From assembly GCA_902760805.1 (NCBI GenBank), contig CACWHY010000014.1:1-60705 (forward strand): 60,705 bases of DNA, in the 5' to 3' direction. A model generated the notes under the pieces. The model searched no databases, was not told where the DNA came from, and worked only from the letters and a program-made list of their open reading frames with translations. The position numbers and the translations under genes are program-made. Below are positions 5,909-15,303 of the stretch, piece after piece. The stretch is from Ruminococcus flavefaciens. GTDB lineage: Bacteria; Bacillota; Clostridia; Oscillospirales; Ruminococcaceae. Every line of letters begins with the position of its first letter. Position 1 is the stretch's first letter.

Positions 5909-8900
5909 CTATCTTAGGACCTGTATGATGTACTTATTGTAACCGTCCCAGCCGTTGACATATCGGGTGATCAGCATGGCGTCAAGCACGTTGATCTCAC
6001 CGTCACGGTCGATGTCAGCCGCATCAGTATCCAGTTCAGTATCCGGCCAGCCATTCGCATAATGAGCAATGAGTATTGCATCAAGAACATCTACATTGCC
6101 GTCGCTGTTTGCATCACCTACAAGAACAGTTTCAGGTATTTCCGGGATCTCCACTTTGATCGACTGATCTGAGAAGCGGTAGTATTCAAAGTCGGCCAGA
6201 TATGTTCTTTCTCCGTTATTATCAGTGTAAGTAGTGTCAACAGTCTCAGAGATGATGTGTTCTGAGTCGTTAGAGCAAACGCAGTAAGCGGTTGCCTGAG
6301 ACAGATCACTGTTCCACCTGTATACGGGTGATCCGTAATCATGTCCCTTAGCATAGATGATCAGGTCTGTCGGAAAGATCACAGGTGACTCGCCATTCTC
6401 ATCGTAGAAAAATACTCCGCAGTTCTCGCAGGAGTAGTGCTGTAGACAGCCGTTTTCCTCGCAGGTAGCCTCCACACCTTCCACCAAAGCCAGACTATGA
6501 CCGGTGGCAGGTATAACGGTCTCGCTCAGGGCTATCTCGTTCTCAGCGTTCTCGTCTGTGAAATATCTTCCGCAGGTACACTTATAATAGGCGATGTTTC
6601 CGGCTGTCACGCAGGTAGGCTCTACAGCTTCCACTAAAGTCATCTTCTCAGTGTGGATGTGGGAGCCGCCGATCACAACGTTGCTGGCAATCGTGCTTCC
6701 GTCGCTTTCATAGATGCTTGTGCCGATAATAGCCTTTTTCGGAGACTCCACGGAGCACTCCTTTAAGGCAATGCCGCCCTTGAATTCAGAGATCCCGTTA
6801 GGAGCATTGATGTTTGAGCTGAAGATCGTCAGGCTGCCGTCAGTGATCGCTTTTATGTCGCTGTTTATCGTAGTCTCTGAAATGGACAGGCTTGCGTTAA
6901 AACAAGAATAGAGATAAGCCGAGCTGCTTGTGCTTGTTAGAGTTCCCGGGCCGGTGATCCTGAACTCGTTTTCACCCATGAAGCTCATGATCTTGCCGAA
7001 CTTCACATCGCCCTCGATATTCAGGTCAACGTCGGTAAATATCAGTACATCTCCGCTGAGGTCAACGTCTTTCAGGGTGAGAGTATTGGTCTCAGGGTCG
7101 AAGGAAACAAACTCCTCGCCGTTGAGATATTTCTCCATAGCGTCATCGCTCTTGGAGAACAGCTCGCCGATGCTGTCGAGGTTGTCTTCTGTGAGCTGTA
7201 CCAGATTGACCATGACGCCGTATCTTATCTGGCGGTCGATGTGGAGCTTCTCCACAGGCTCGCCATCTGCGGTGAGGACAGCACTTCCGTTCACATCAGC
7301 GCCTACAGGCTCGGTGATCTTGCAGTTTTCCAGAATGATACCGTTGTTGAAGCCGTTTATAGCGGAGCTCTCGCCGTCGCCAACACAGTCAAGATCGCAG
7401 TAGCGGATCTTGAGCTGCTCACCGGTGCCGGAGCCTGCAATAGCGCCGCCAGCATTGAGGCTACGGGCGTTAATGGTGAGCAAAGCGCCGTTTGAGACAG
7501 TTATGGCATTGCCGTTGACGGGAGTTATGGTGTAGTCCATATGTCGGTAGCCCGGGTCGATGAAGGTCTCTGCCATGATCTCCAGACCGCCCTTTATGCT
7601 GAATGATGTCTTGCTGGTCTTGGAGTCGTCTGTTGTAATGGTAAGCCCCTCGCAGCTCTCGTTGCGGATCGTGGGGGACTTACAGCCGCTCAGATCTATG
7701 TCTCCGTAGAGATAGAGGCAGTTGGAGATGGGGCTGTAGACCACCTTTCCGTTTCTGAGAACATCGCTGGCGTTTTTGGTATCCACCTCAGTGTCGCCTA
7801 CGAAAATTCCCAGGGGATCGCCCTTTGCACGGAAGGTCACGTCAGCGGTATTTACTTCGGACTCACTTAACTTCTGGGCACTATTGTTCGGGAGGAATTC
7901 AGTATCCTCAAGAGTTATCCCTCCGGTGAAACCGTTAATGTACAAACTCACCCAGACATCCGAGCAGATGATATCCAGCTTTTCGCCATTAGATTTTCCG
8001 ATAAGAGAACCTAAGATCTCGATATCAGCATTATCAATGGTGACTGTTGCCCCATCGTATGCCTCGATCGAGTTCTTAACGTTTCCCTTACCGGTGAAGG
8101 TCGTATCTTTTCTTACATGGAAACTGTGAAGATAAACGTCATCAACTAAGTTGACTGTCAGTCCGTCACAGCCGGAATTGACGAGCCCTTTTTCCAGATC
8201 TTCCGTAATGGTCATGGTCCTTGTATCTTCGTCAAATTCAGCGGCATCTCCGAAAACTTCCTCAAAGTTATCTGAAGTTACTTTTGTATTATCGTAAGTG
8301 AAATACCAGTATTTATCAGGGTCACATATGTATACGTTCGGAAGGTTGCCATATTCGTTACGGATATCCCCATTGATTATTGAAGCGTTTACAGGGTCTA
8401 CCACCTGACATCCTTTTAATGTGATCCCTTCCTTAAAGCCCCATATTATTGATGACACAGTTGAGTTTTCTATCTCCAGAGAATACTTGTCATTTGTATA
8501 TAATCCGTTGATTGATGTGGCCGTGATATATGCATTCTTAATAGTGAGTTTCAGGCTGCCCTTGCAATCGATTTTCTGGGACACAGTCAGCTTTCCATCA
8601 CCTGTTATAATGGTTTCGGTGCGAAGATCAATGCCTTCGACTGTGCTGTCGCTTACAGTGTTGATGATAAGGCCATCGCATGAAATGTTTAAGATAGTGC
8701 CGTCATATTCTCCATTGATATTCAGAGTCTTTGTGTCAGCATCAAAGCTGAAAACTCCGTCACCCAGAACATCGTCTGCATTATCCGAATTGACCTCAGT
8801 CGCTCCGATCTTTATACCTGCTGAAACAGGCGGAAAGTAAGGGTCAGGATCCGTACCGGGGACGATCTTTATAGGAGCATTATAATCGCCTTTTACGATC

Positions 8901-9544
8901 TTACTGCCGTTTACATAGGATTTTTCAGGGCTCTTGATATAGCAGTTATCAAGAGTAATGCCTCCGTTAAAATCGTATACAGATCTACCAACATTAACAT
9001 TTGAGTTGATTACATTAAGCGCTGTTGTTGAAGTACCAAAAATATCGAAGTTTACGTCAATATCTGCATCCTTGATCAAAAGAGTCGTCAGATTGTCCAT
9101 GACTTCAATACAACCCTTGATATATTTTTGATCATAGGTGGAAGTAGGACTTTTGACCTGGATCTTACCGCTTCCGGTAATAGTGGTATTTACACGACAA
9201 AGGATATAGCCAACGATGACGCAGTCCTCTTCTGCCACCATGGTCAGGCCATATGCACCTTCATTACTTACACCCCATGACGTTACATCCCCACTTTTAT
9301 TCATGAAGGAAAAGTCATTGTAGCCCTTCATATAGAGCTTGTTTTCAGAGGCGTCATATCTGAAATGTCCGTCCCCAAGAATGTCACTGGCATTATCGCT
9401 TGTAACGTTTATGCTGTTGATTTTGATACCGTAGTTGGTGGCGGCGGCATTGATCCGTGGCAGTGTCCGCTGCGGCAGGCACATAAACACCATGCAAATG
9501 CCCAGCATGATGCTCACAAGCCGCTGTGATAGTTTTTTCTCCAT
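5909..9544 (-). CDS. Large secreted dockerin protein with five beta-helix-like repeats
   Basis: 1211 aa. A signal peptide (about 1-33) is followed by five divergent repeats of about 150-200 aa. Each begins with a motif such as INVTSDNASDILGDGHFRYD or TEVNSDNADDVLGDGVFSFD. Each ends with a line such as GITLDNCYIKSP, GITLKGCQVVDP, GITLEDTEFLPN, GIILENCKITEP or GIALKECSVESP. The regular short strands suggest right-handed beta-helices. About 980-1125 is Cys/His-rich with TATGH/CTCG-type modules (YKCTCGRYF, YSCENCGVFF) common in clostridial surface proteins. The C-terminus (about 1143-1205) is a dockerin with GDANSDGNVDVLDAILIAHY and DIDRDGEINVLDAMLITRY. No catalytic residues are identifiable, so a binding or structural cellulosome component is more likely than an enzyme. 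It is a single-gene unit with its own promoter and terminator. Confidence 0.8.
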   Translation of the reverse strand: MEKKLSQRLVSIMLGICMVFMCLPQRTLPRINAAATNYGIKINSINVTSDNASDILGDGHFRYDASENKLYMKGYNDFSFMNKSGDVTSWGVSNEGAYGLTMVAEEDCVIVGYILCRVNTTITGSGKIQVKSPTSTYDQKYIKGCIEVMDNLTTLLIKDADIDVNFDIFGTSTTALNVINSNVNVGRSVYDFNGGITLDNCYIKSPEKSYVNGSKIVKGDYNAPIKIVPGTDPDPYFPPVSAGIKIGATEVNSDNADDVLGDGVFSFDADTKTLNINGEYDGTILNISCDGLIINTVSDSTVEGIDLRTETIITGDGKLTVSQKIDCKGSLKLTIKNAYITATSINGLYTNDKYSLEIENSTVSSIIWGFKEGITLKGCQVVDPVNASIINGDIRNEYGNLPNVYICDPDKYWYFTYDNTKVTSDNFEEVFGDAAEFDEDTRTMTITEDLEKGLVNSGCDGLTVNLVDDVYLHSFHVRKDTTFTGKGNVKNSIEAYDGATVTIDNADIEILGSLIGKSNGEKLDIICSDVWVSLYINGFTGGITLEDTEFLPNNSAQKLSESEVNTADVTFRAKGDPLGIFVGDTEVDTKNASDVLRNGKVVYSPISNCLYLYGDIDLSGCKSPTIRNESCEGLTITTDDSKTSKTSFSIKGGLEIMAETFIDPGYRHMDYTITPVNGNAITVSNGALLTINARSLNAGGAIAGSGTGEQLKIRYCDLDCVGDGESSAINGFNNGIILENCKITEPVGADVNGSAVLTADGEPVEKLHIDRQIRYGVMVNLVQLTEDNLDSIGELFSKSDDAMEKYLNGEEFVSFDPETNTLTLKDVDLSGDVLIFTDVDLNIEGDVKFGKIMSFMGENEFRITGPGTLTSTSSSAYLYSCFNASLSISETTINSDIKAITDGSLTIFSSNINAPNGISEFKGGIALKECSVESPKKAIIGTSIYESDGSTIASNVVIGGSHIHTEKMTLVEAVEPTCVTAGNIAYYKCTCGRYFTDENAENEIALSETVIPATGHSLALVEGVEATCEENGCLQHYSCENCGVFFYDENGESPVIFPTDLIIYAKGHDYGSPVYRWNSDLSQATAYCVCSNDSEHIISETVDTTYTDNNGERTYLADFEYYRFSDQSIKVEIPEIPETVLVGDANSDGNVDVLDAILIAHYANGWPDTELDTDAADIDRDGEINVLDAMLITRYVNGWDGYNKYIIQVLR

Positions 9545-9618
9545 ATCATTACCTGTCCTTTCTGCCCATTTGGGCGGAGGGGTCCATATTTTGCAGCCCT
9601 ATACTGCAAGTTACCATT

Positions 9619-9647
9619 ATTATACAACATTGCATTCTTTTTGTCAA
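9619..9647 (-). promoter_or_regulatory. Consensus sigma-A promoter of the large dockerin gene
   Basis: On the minus strand TTGACA (9642-9647), 17-bp spacer, TATAAT (9619-9624), an exact match to consensus about 75 nt upstream of the ATG at 9544. Confidence 0.85.
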
Positions 9648-9683
9648 ATAAAATGTGGTAATTTGCACAGCGTTTGTGGCCAC

Positions 9684-9712
9684 TTGCTATTTCGATCAAT
9701 ATATGGTAAAAT
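9684..9712 (+). promoter_or_regulatory. Promoter of the cobalamin biosynthesis operon
   Basis: TTGCTA (9684-9689), 17-bp spacer, TAAAAT (9707-9712), 31 nt before the cbiD start. The leader is too short for a B12 riboswitch. Confidence 0.6.
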
Positions 9713-9742
9713 AAAATATAAATGACTGGAAGGAGGAGCGGT

Positions 9743-10873
9743 ATGGAGGAGATGTATGTTTACAGCGGCACAAAAAAGCTGCGCTGCGGATATACTACGG
9801 GTACCTGTGCTGCTGCGGCTGCAAAGGCTGCTGCTATAGCTCTGCTCACCCATGATCGTGTGAACAGAGTTGAGATCCTTACACCTAAAGGACATATGCT
9901 CCATATCGAGATCGGGCGCTGTATAACTGATAATGAAAGCGTGCTTTGCTCTGTGATAAAGGACAGCGGTGACGACCCTGATGTGACGAACGGTGCAGAG
10001 GTGTGCGCCGAGGTAACGCTTATCAGTGAAGGAATAGAGATAGACGGAGGACAAGGCGTCGGCAGAGTCACCAAGGCCGGCCTTGATCAGCCTGTCGGTG
10101 CTGCTGCGATAAATTCAGTTCCCAGGAAAATGATAACTCAGGCGGTAAAGGATATAGCAGAGCTTTACGAGTATCATGGCGGATTTCGCATAGTCATCTC
10201 AGTTCCTCAGGGGGAGGAGATCGCAAAAAAGACCTTCAATCCCCGTATCGGGATCGTAGGGGGGATCTCTATCATCGGCACGACTGGCATAGTGGAGCCC
10301 ATGAGCAGCTCAGCTCTGATAGAAACGATCCGCACAGAGGCTAATATCCGCAAAGCTGAGGGGCGGGAAGTTCTTGTTCTGACGGTGGGGAATTACAGTG
10401 AGCGATTCATTTCAGAGCATAAGCCTGAACTGAGCGAGCGGTGCGTTATGTGCAGCAATTTCATCGGCGATGCCATAGATATCGGCATATCGCTGGGGTT
10501 TTCTGAGATCCTTATCTACGGCCATATAGGAAAAATGGTGAAGCTGGGCTCTGGGATAATGAATACCCATTCCTCCTTTGCAGACGGAAGAATTGAGACC
10601 CTCATCACCTGCGGAGCCCTTGCCGGTGTGGAAGGCTCTGTTCTTCGCAGTCTTGGCGACTGTGCGACAACTGATGCAGCGCTGGAGATCCTGACTGAAA
10701 ATGGCATTTTGGAGAAGGTGCTCGATGTGCTTACCGGCAGAATACACGGCTATTTACAAGCGAGAGCAAAGGATCAGGCCAGAGTCGGAGCAGTGGTTTT
10801 CTCATATAAAAACGACTTTATCTTGAAAACTGAGTTTGCTGATGAGATACTGAGAAAGGCTTTAGGTGAGTGA
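9743..10873 (+). CDS. cbiD: Cobalt-precorrin-5B C1-methyltransferase
   Basis: About 376 aa. CbiD uses SAM to methylate C1 of the corrin ring in the anaerobic (early cobalt insertion) B12 pathway. The diagnostic N-terminus LRCGYTTGTCAAAAAKAA is present, as are GGDPDVTNG-like (DDPDVTNGAEV) and GTTGIVEPMS motifs. The ATG at 9743 was preferred over the one at 9722 because AAGGAGG sits 6 nt before it. It is the first of 16 tightly packed genes on the plus strand and its stop lies 1 nt before the cbiF start. Confidence 0.96.
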   Translation: MEEMYVYSGTKKLRCGYTTGTCAAAAAKAAAIALLTHDRVNRVEILTPKGHMLHIEIGRCITDNESVLCSVIKDSGDDPDVTNGAEVCAEVTLISEGIEIDGGQGVGRVTKAGLDQPVGAAAINSVPRKMITQAVKDIAELYEYHGGFRIVISVPQGEEIAKKTFNPRIGIVGGISIIGTTGIVEPMSSSALIETIRTEANIRKAEGREVLVLTVGNYSERFISEHKPELSERCVMCSNFIGDAIDIGISLGFSEILIYGHIGKMVKLGSGIMNTHSSFADGRIETLITCGALAGVEGSVLRSLGDCATTDAALEILTENGILEKVLDVLTGRIHGYLQARAKDQARVGAVVFSYKNDFILKTEFADEILRKALGE

Positions 10874-10874
10874 A

Positions 10875-11633
10875 ATGGTACATTTTGTAGGAGCAGGGAG
10901 CGGTGCGGCTGACCTTATCACGCTGAGAGGAAAGGCTCTGCTGGAGACCGCTGATGTGGTAATATACGCCGGATCCCTTGTGAGCCCGGAGCTGCTGGGC
11001 TATACCCGTCCTGACTGTAAGATCTGCAACAGCGCCGAAATGACTCTCGACCAGGTGATCAAGACCATGGAAACGGCTGAAAATAGCGGGCTGACCACGG
11101 TGCGGCTCCATACCGGCGACCCCTGTATCTACGGTGCTGTCCGTGAGCAGATGGACAGGCTGGAGGAGCTGGGCATAACCTATGATGTCTGCCCGGGAGT
11201 AAGCTCCTTCTGCGGAGCTGCGGCTGCCTTGAAAGCTGAGTACACCCTTCCTGAGGTGTCCCAGACGGTCATTTTGACACGAATGGCAGGCCGGACCACT
11301 GTGCCTGAAAGCGAGAGCATAGAAAGCCTGGCCGCCCACAATGCGACCATGGTGATATTCCTCAGCACAGGTATGCTTGAGGAGCTGTCACGCAGGCTGA
11401 TAAAGGGCGGATACAGCGCCGAAACTCCTGCGGCGATCGTATACAAGGCGACCTGGCCGGAGGAGAAGGTCTGCCGGTGTACAGTTGCAACTCTGGCTCA
11501 GACCGCCAAAGAAAACGGGATCACAAAGACTGCACTGATCACCGTCGGGAACTTCCTGGGCGATGTGAAGTCCCTCTCAAAGCTCTATTCTCCGGACTTT
11601 GAGACAGGCTACAGAAAGGCAGTGGAGAAATGA
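10875..11633 (+). CDS. cbiF: Cobalt-precorrin-4 C11-methyltransferase
   Basis: 252 aa, tetrapyrrole methylase fold. It starts MVHFVGAGSGAADLITLRG, the family hallmark, with LHTGDPCIYGAV and CPGVSSFCGAAAAL as SAM/substrate loops. It methylates C11 of cobalt-precorrin-4. A GTG start at 10866 (adding MSE) is possible, but the ATG at 10875 gives the standard N-terminus. Its last codons overlap cbiG by 4 nt (ATGA). Confidence 0.95.
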   Translation: MVHFVGAGSGAADLITLRGKALLETADVVIYAGSLVSPELLGYTRPDCKICNSAEMTLDQVIKTMETAENSGLTTVRLHTGDPCIYGAVREQMDRLEELGITYDVCPGVSSFCGAAAALKAEYTLPEVSQTVILTRMAGRTTVPESESIESLAAHNATMVIFLSTGMLEELSRRLIKGGYSAETPAAIVYKATWPEEKVCRCTVATLAQTAKENGITKTALITVGNFLGDVKSLSKLYSPDFETGYRKAVEK

Positions 11634-12661
11634 AGGCGGCGTTGATCTCACTTACCGAAAAGGGCAGGGCTCTTTCCGCTAAGATCGCAGAAAAAGCGGC
11701 GTTTTTGGAGTGCCGGCGCTTCTGCTTCCACAAGCACTCAGATCCGGCGGCTTCTGATTTTTACAGCATCAGCCAGCTTACAGCGGAGATCTTTTCCGGG
11801 TACGAGGCGCTGATCTTCGTCTGCGCCTGCGGGATAGCTGTGCGGTCTGTGGCTCCCCACGTCAGGTCAAAGACCACCGACCCGGCTGTTGTGGTGATCG
11901 ACGACTGCGGAAAGTTCGTGATCCCCGTTCTTTCGGGGCATTTGGGCGGAGCAAATGAGCTCTCACGGCGGCTTGCGGAGCTTATCGGCGCTCAGCCTGT
12001 GATCACGACTGCCACGGACACTGGCAGCCATTTTTCGCCGGACAGCTTTGCCTCAGCAAACGGCCTGATCATCACGGATATGTCTGCGGCAAAGGCCGCA
12101 GCTTCGGCGATCCTCGACGGCGAGAGGATCGGCCTTGTCAGTGAGTATGACTGCATAAATGTGCCGGAGGAGGTCTCTCCGGGAGCAGATCATCCCGTGG
12201 GGATCTTCGTGGGGAGTGCCCATCGGGAGCCTTTTCCCGTGACGCTCAGGCTTGTGCCGAGGAACGTTGTTCTGGGGATAGGCTGCAAGCGAGGAACAGA
12301 CTGCGAAACCATAGAGCGCACGGTGCTTGCAGCTCTGAAAAGTGCCGGCATCGAAATGGAGCGTGTCTGCGGTGCCGCAACGATCGACCTGAAAAAAGAC
12401 GAAGAGGGGCTGCTGGGATTTTGCAAAAACCACGGGCTGGAGCTCAACACTTTTTCCGCAGAGGAGCTCATGAGCACAGGAGGAGATTTCAGCTCATCGG
12501 AATTTGTCAAAAGTGTCACCGGAGCCGATAATGTTTGCGAAAGAAGTGCCGTACTGCTCAGCGGAGGAAGGCTAATCATGGCTAAGACCGCCGCAAATGG
12601 CGTGACTGCTGCGGCTGCGGAAAAACCGCTGATACTTGACTTTGAGAGGAGGATCCTGTGA
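11630..12661 (+). CDS. cbiG: Cobalt-precorrin-5A hydrolase
   Basis: 343 aa. CbiG opens the delta-lactone of cobalt-precorrin-5A and releases acetaldehyde, a step unique to the anaerobic route. The N-terminal domain has LIFVCACGIAVRSVAPHV and PVLSGHLGGANELSRRLA. The C-terminal domain begins at about 210 with VLGIGCKRGTDCETIE and has STGGDFSSSEFVK. Full length relative to the family. The stop TGA shares one base with the ATG of the next gene. Confidence 0.95.
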   Translation: MKAALISLTEKGRALSAKIAEKAAFLECRRFCFHKHSDPAASDFYSISQLTAEIFSGYEALIFVCACGIAVRSVAPHVRSKTTDPAVVVIDDCGKFVIPVLSGHLGGANELSRRLAELIGAQPVITTATDTGSHFSPDSFASANGLIITDMSAAKAAASAILDGERIGLVSEYDCINVPEEVSPGADHPVGIFVGSAHREPFPVTLRLVPRNVVLGIGCKRGTDCETIERTVLAALKSAGIEMERVCGAATIDLKKDEEGLLGFCKNHGLELNTFSAEELMSTGGDFSSSEFVKSVTGADNVCERSAVLLSGGRLIMAKTAANGVTAAAAEKPLILDFERRIL

Positions 12662-13383
12662 TGCTTTACGTTGTTGGCACAGGAGCAGGAGACCGTGAGG
12701 GCATGACCATTGCCGCTGAGCAGGCGATACTGCGCAGTGAGCTGATAGTTGGCTACACAAAATATACTGAGCTTTTGAGGGAGATCTTCCCCGAAAAGCA
12801 ATATGCCTCCACGGGAATGAAGCAGGAGCGTGAGCGTGTGGAGCTGGCATTGAAGGAGGCAGTCCACAAGGATGTTTCCCTTATTTGCAGCGGCGACCCT
12901 CAGCTCTACGGCATGGCAGGGCTGGCCTATGAGCTAAGCCCCGGCTATCCCGGCGTGGAGATCCAGGTGGTGCCGGGAGTTACGGCTGCATTCAGCGGAG
13001 GAGCTGTGCTTGGCTCTCCACTTACCCATGACTTCGCAGTTATAAGCCTTTCTGACCTGCTGACTCCGGCGGAAAAGATCCGCAGGCGCCTTGAATGTGC
13101 GGCAGACTGCGATATGGTGATAGTTCTGTACAACCCCTCCTCAAAGACCCGTGCAGACTACCTGAAAAAAGCCTGTGATATTGTGCTGAGGTACCGCTCG
13201 GGCGAGACTGTCTGCGGCTATGTGCGAAACATCGGCCGTGAGGGACAGGAGAGCCGTATCCTCACCCTTGCTGAGCTGAGGGAGACTGCCGTGGATATGT
13301 TCACCACAGTCTACATCGGCAGCTCGGAAACTAAGGTGATCGGCGGAAAAATGGTAACTCCCAGAGGCTATCGGAATGTTTAG
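12661..13383 (+). CDS. cbiH: Cobalt-factor III (precorrin-3B) C17-methyltransferase
   Basis: 240 aa, tetrapyrrole methylase. MLYVVGTGAGDREGMTIAA opens the protein; LICSGDPQLYGMAGL and VPGVTAAFSGGAVLGSPLTHDF are the signature loops. It methylates C17 and drives ring contraction in the anaerobic pathway. The ATG at 12661 is used, overlapping the cbiG stop (TGATG). It ends 8 nt inside the next gene. Confidence 0.93.
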   Translation: MLYVVGTGAGDREGMTIAAEQAILRSELIVGYTKYTELLREIFPEKQYASTGMKQERERVELALKEAVHKDVSLICSGDPQLYGMAGLAYELSPGYPGVEIQVVPGVTAAFSGGAVLGSPLTHDFAVISLSDLLTPAEKIRRRLECAADCDMVIVLYNPSSKTRADYLKKACDIVLRYRSGETVCGYVRNIGREGQESRILTLAELRETAVDMFTTVYIGSSETKVIGGKMVTPRGYRNV

Positions 13384-14116
13384 GCTGCTCATTTTCGGAG
13401 GAACTACCGAAGGCCGGAAACTGGCGGAATACTGCGCTGAGAGAGCCATAAGTGCGGCTGTTTCGGTTGCCACCCGGCAGGGAGCTGCCCTGCTGCCTGA
13501 GGGAGTGAGGATCCTCTGCGGAAGGCTGGATGAGGAGCAGATGAAGGAGCTTATCCGCAGCGGTTATTCTGCGGTGATCGATGCAACTCACCCCTATGCT
13601 GTGGAGGCAACTGCCAACATACGCCGTGCCTGCGAGGAGACCGGAGCCAGATACCTTCGCCTTATCCGTGAGAGCTCCGCCTCATGGGGGAAAACTGTTC
13701 CGGATATGGATAGTCTCATTGAGCTGCTCAACGGTACAGATGAGGCCATTCTCAGCACTCTCGGCAGCAAGGCTCTGCCTGAGCTGACCAGGGTGAAGGA
13801 CTTCCGCAGACGCCTTTGGGTCAGAGTTTTGCCCACGGATGAGATCCTGGACAGGTGTCAGGCTCTGGGCTATGACCGGGAAAAGGTGATCCGGCAGAAG
13901 GGCCCCTTCACAGCTGAGCAGAATGCAGCGCACCTTCGGAAAAGCGGCGCTGGGATCCTTCTCACAAAGGAAAGCGGCGCCGCAGGAGGCTATCCGGAAA
14001 AGGCTGAGGCTGCACGGATATGCGGTGCAGAGCTCATAACTCTCGCTCGTCCGCAGGAAAGGGGCTACAGCTTCGGCCAAATGATCCAGATCATTGAAAA
14101 GGAAATGGAAAGATGA
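13376..14116 (+). CDS. cbiJ: Cobalt-precorrin-6A reductase
   Basis: 246 aa. The NAD(P)H-binding N-terminus MFRLLIFGGTTEGRKLAEY and the conserved VIDATHPYAVEATANI are typical of the CbiJ/CobK family, which reduces the macrocycle of precorrin-6A. IRQKGPFTAEQNAAHLRK and LLTKESGAAGG near 170-205 complete the family pattern. It overlaps cbiH by 8 nt and cbiET by 4 nt. Confidence 0.93.
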   Translation: MFRLLIFGGTTEGRKLAEYCAERAISAAVSVATRQGAALLPEGVRILCGRLDEEQMKELIRSGYSAVIDATHPYAVEATANIRRACEETGARYLRLIRESSASWGKTVPDMDSLIELLNGTDEAILSTLGSKALPELTRVKDFRRRLWVRVLPTDEILDRCQALGYDREKVIRQKGPFTAEQNAAHLRKSGAGILLTKESGAAGGYPEKAEAARICGAELITLARPQERGYSFGQMIQIIEKEMER

Positions 14117-15303
14117 AAGTATACATTGTGGGAACAGGTGCAGAGGGCGAAAATTCCCTGACAAAAGAGGCCAAAACAGCCATAGACAGCGCAGGTCTGC
14201 TTATAGGCGCTGAGCGTATGCTGAAGCCCTATGTCGGCTCCGGCAAGGAGGCCTTTGCGGGATACAGACCCGAGATGATCGCCGAAAAGCTGAGCTCATG
14301 CGAGCATTCTTCGGCGGCAGTTCTTATGTCGGGAGACTGCGGCTTTTTCAGCGGAGCCAAGAAGCTCCTTCCGCTGCTTGCAGATCATGAGGTGCGCATT
14401 ATCCCGGGAATATCGTCGGCGGCGATGTTTTGCAGCCGGCTGGGTATCTCCTACGAGGACATGAAGTTCGTCACCCTTCACGGAAGAAGCTCCAATATCG
14501 CCGTGAATGTCAGGCTGAACGAGCGCTGCTTTTTTCTGCTTGGAGGAGAAATGACCGCCGCCCGGGTCTGCCGGGTGCTGTGCTCATATGGACTGTCTGA
14601 CGTGACGGTACACATCGGCACAGATTTGGGCTACGAAAGCGAGTCGATCACAAGCGGAAAGGCTGAGGAGCTGGTCGAGACTGATCCGTCTGGACTGACT
14701 GTTATGATCGTGGAAAACAGCCGTGCGCTGGGTCATATCCCCTCTGGGATAGACGATGAGGAGTTCCGCCGAAGCACCGTTCCCATGACGAAGTCCGAGG
14801 TGCGGTGCGTGGCAGTTGCAAAGCTGGGGATCTGCCGAAATTCCGTTGTTTGGGACATCGGCTGCGGTACAGGCTCTGTGTCCGTGGAGGCCGCTTACCG
14901 CTGTCCTGACGGGACTGTCTGCGCCTTTGACAAGGACCCGGAAGCGGCAGAGCTTACCTCAGAAAATGCCCGGCTCCACGGCTGTGACAACATTCAGGTC
15001 ACAGCAGGCAGCTGCCCTGAGGCTCTGGCAGGAGCGGCGGCTCCGGACAAGGTGTTCATCGGCGGCAGCTCCGGGGATATGGGCGGTATTTTTGAGGCTG
15101 TTCATGGGAAGGCCCCGGCGGCGGACATCGCAGTTACGGCGGTCTCTCTGGAGACATTGCGGCAGACTGTGAGCTGCTTTGAGAGATACGGAGCCGCTCC
15201 GCAGATAGTGCAGATCTCAGTAACACGCACGAAAAGAGTTGGCTCCCACACCATGCTCCAAGGGCAAAATCCGGTTTTCGTCATTTGGGGGAGGCTCTCA
15301 TGA
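14113..15303 (+). CDS. cbiET: Fused cobalt-precorrin-7 C5-methyltransferase / C15-methyltransferase-decarboxylase
   Basis: 396 aa, a CobL-type fusion. Residues 1-200 are the CbiE tetrapyrrole methylase (MKVYIVGTGAEGENSLT; VLMSGDCGFFSGAKKL; IPGISSAAMFCSRLG). Residues about 215-396 are the CbiT SAM methyltransferase with the motif I VVWDIGCGTGSVSVEAA and acidic loop CAFDKDPEA. Together they methylate C5 and C15 and decarboxylate the C12 acetate. In many bacteria these are two genes. It overlaps cbiA by 4 nt. Confidence 0.95.
   Translation: MKVYIVGTGAEGENSLTKEAKTAIDSAGLLIGAERMLKPYVGSGKEAFAGYRPEMIAEKLSSCEHSSAAVLMSGDCGFFSGAKKLLPLLADHEVRIIPGISSAAMFCSRLGISYEDMKFVTLHGRSSNIAVNVRLNERCFFLLGGEMTAARVCRVLCSYGLSDVTVHIGTDLGYESESITSGKAEELVETDPSGLTVMIVENSRALGHIPSGIDDEEFRRSTVPMTKSEVRCVAVAKLGICRNSVVWDIGCGTGSVSVEAAYRCPDGTVCAFDKDPEAAELTSENARLHGCDNIQVTAGSCPEALAGAAAPDKVFIGGSSGDMGGIFEAVHGKAPAADIAVTAVSLETLRQTVSCFERYGAAPQIVQISVTRTKRVGSHTMLQGQNPVFVIWGRLS

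Noticed and set aside
9545-9742. B12 riboswitch ahead of cbiD
   Set aside because: No B12 box or aptamer pattern, and the leader after the predicted promoter is only about 25 nt.
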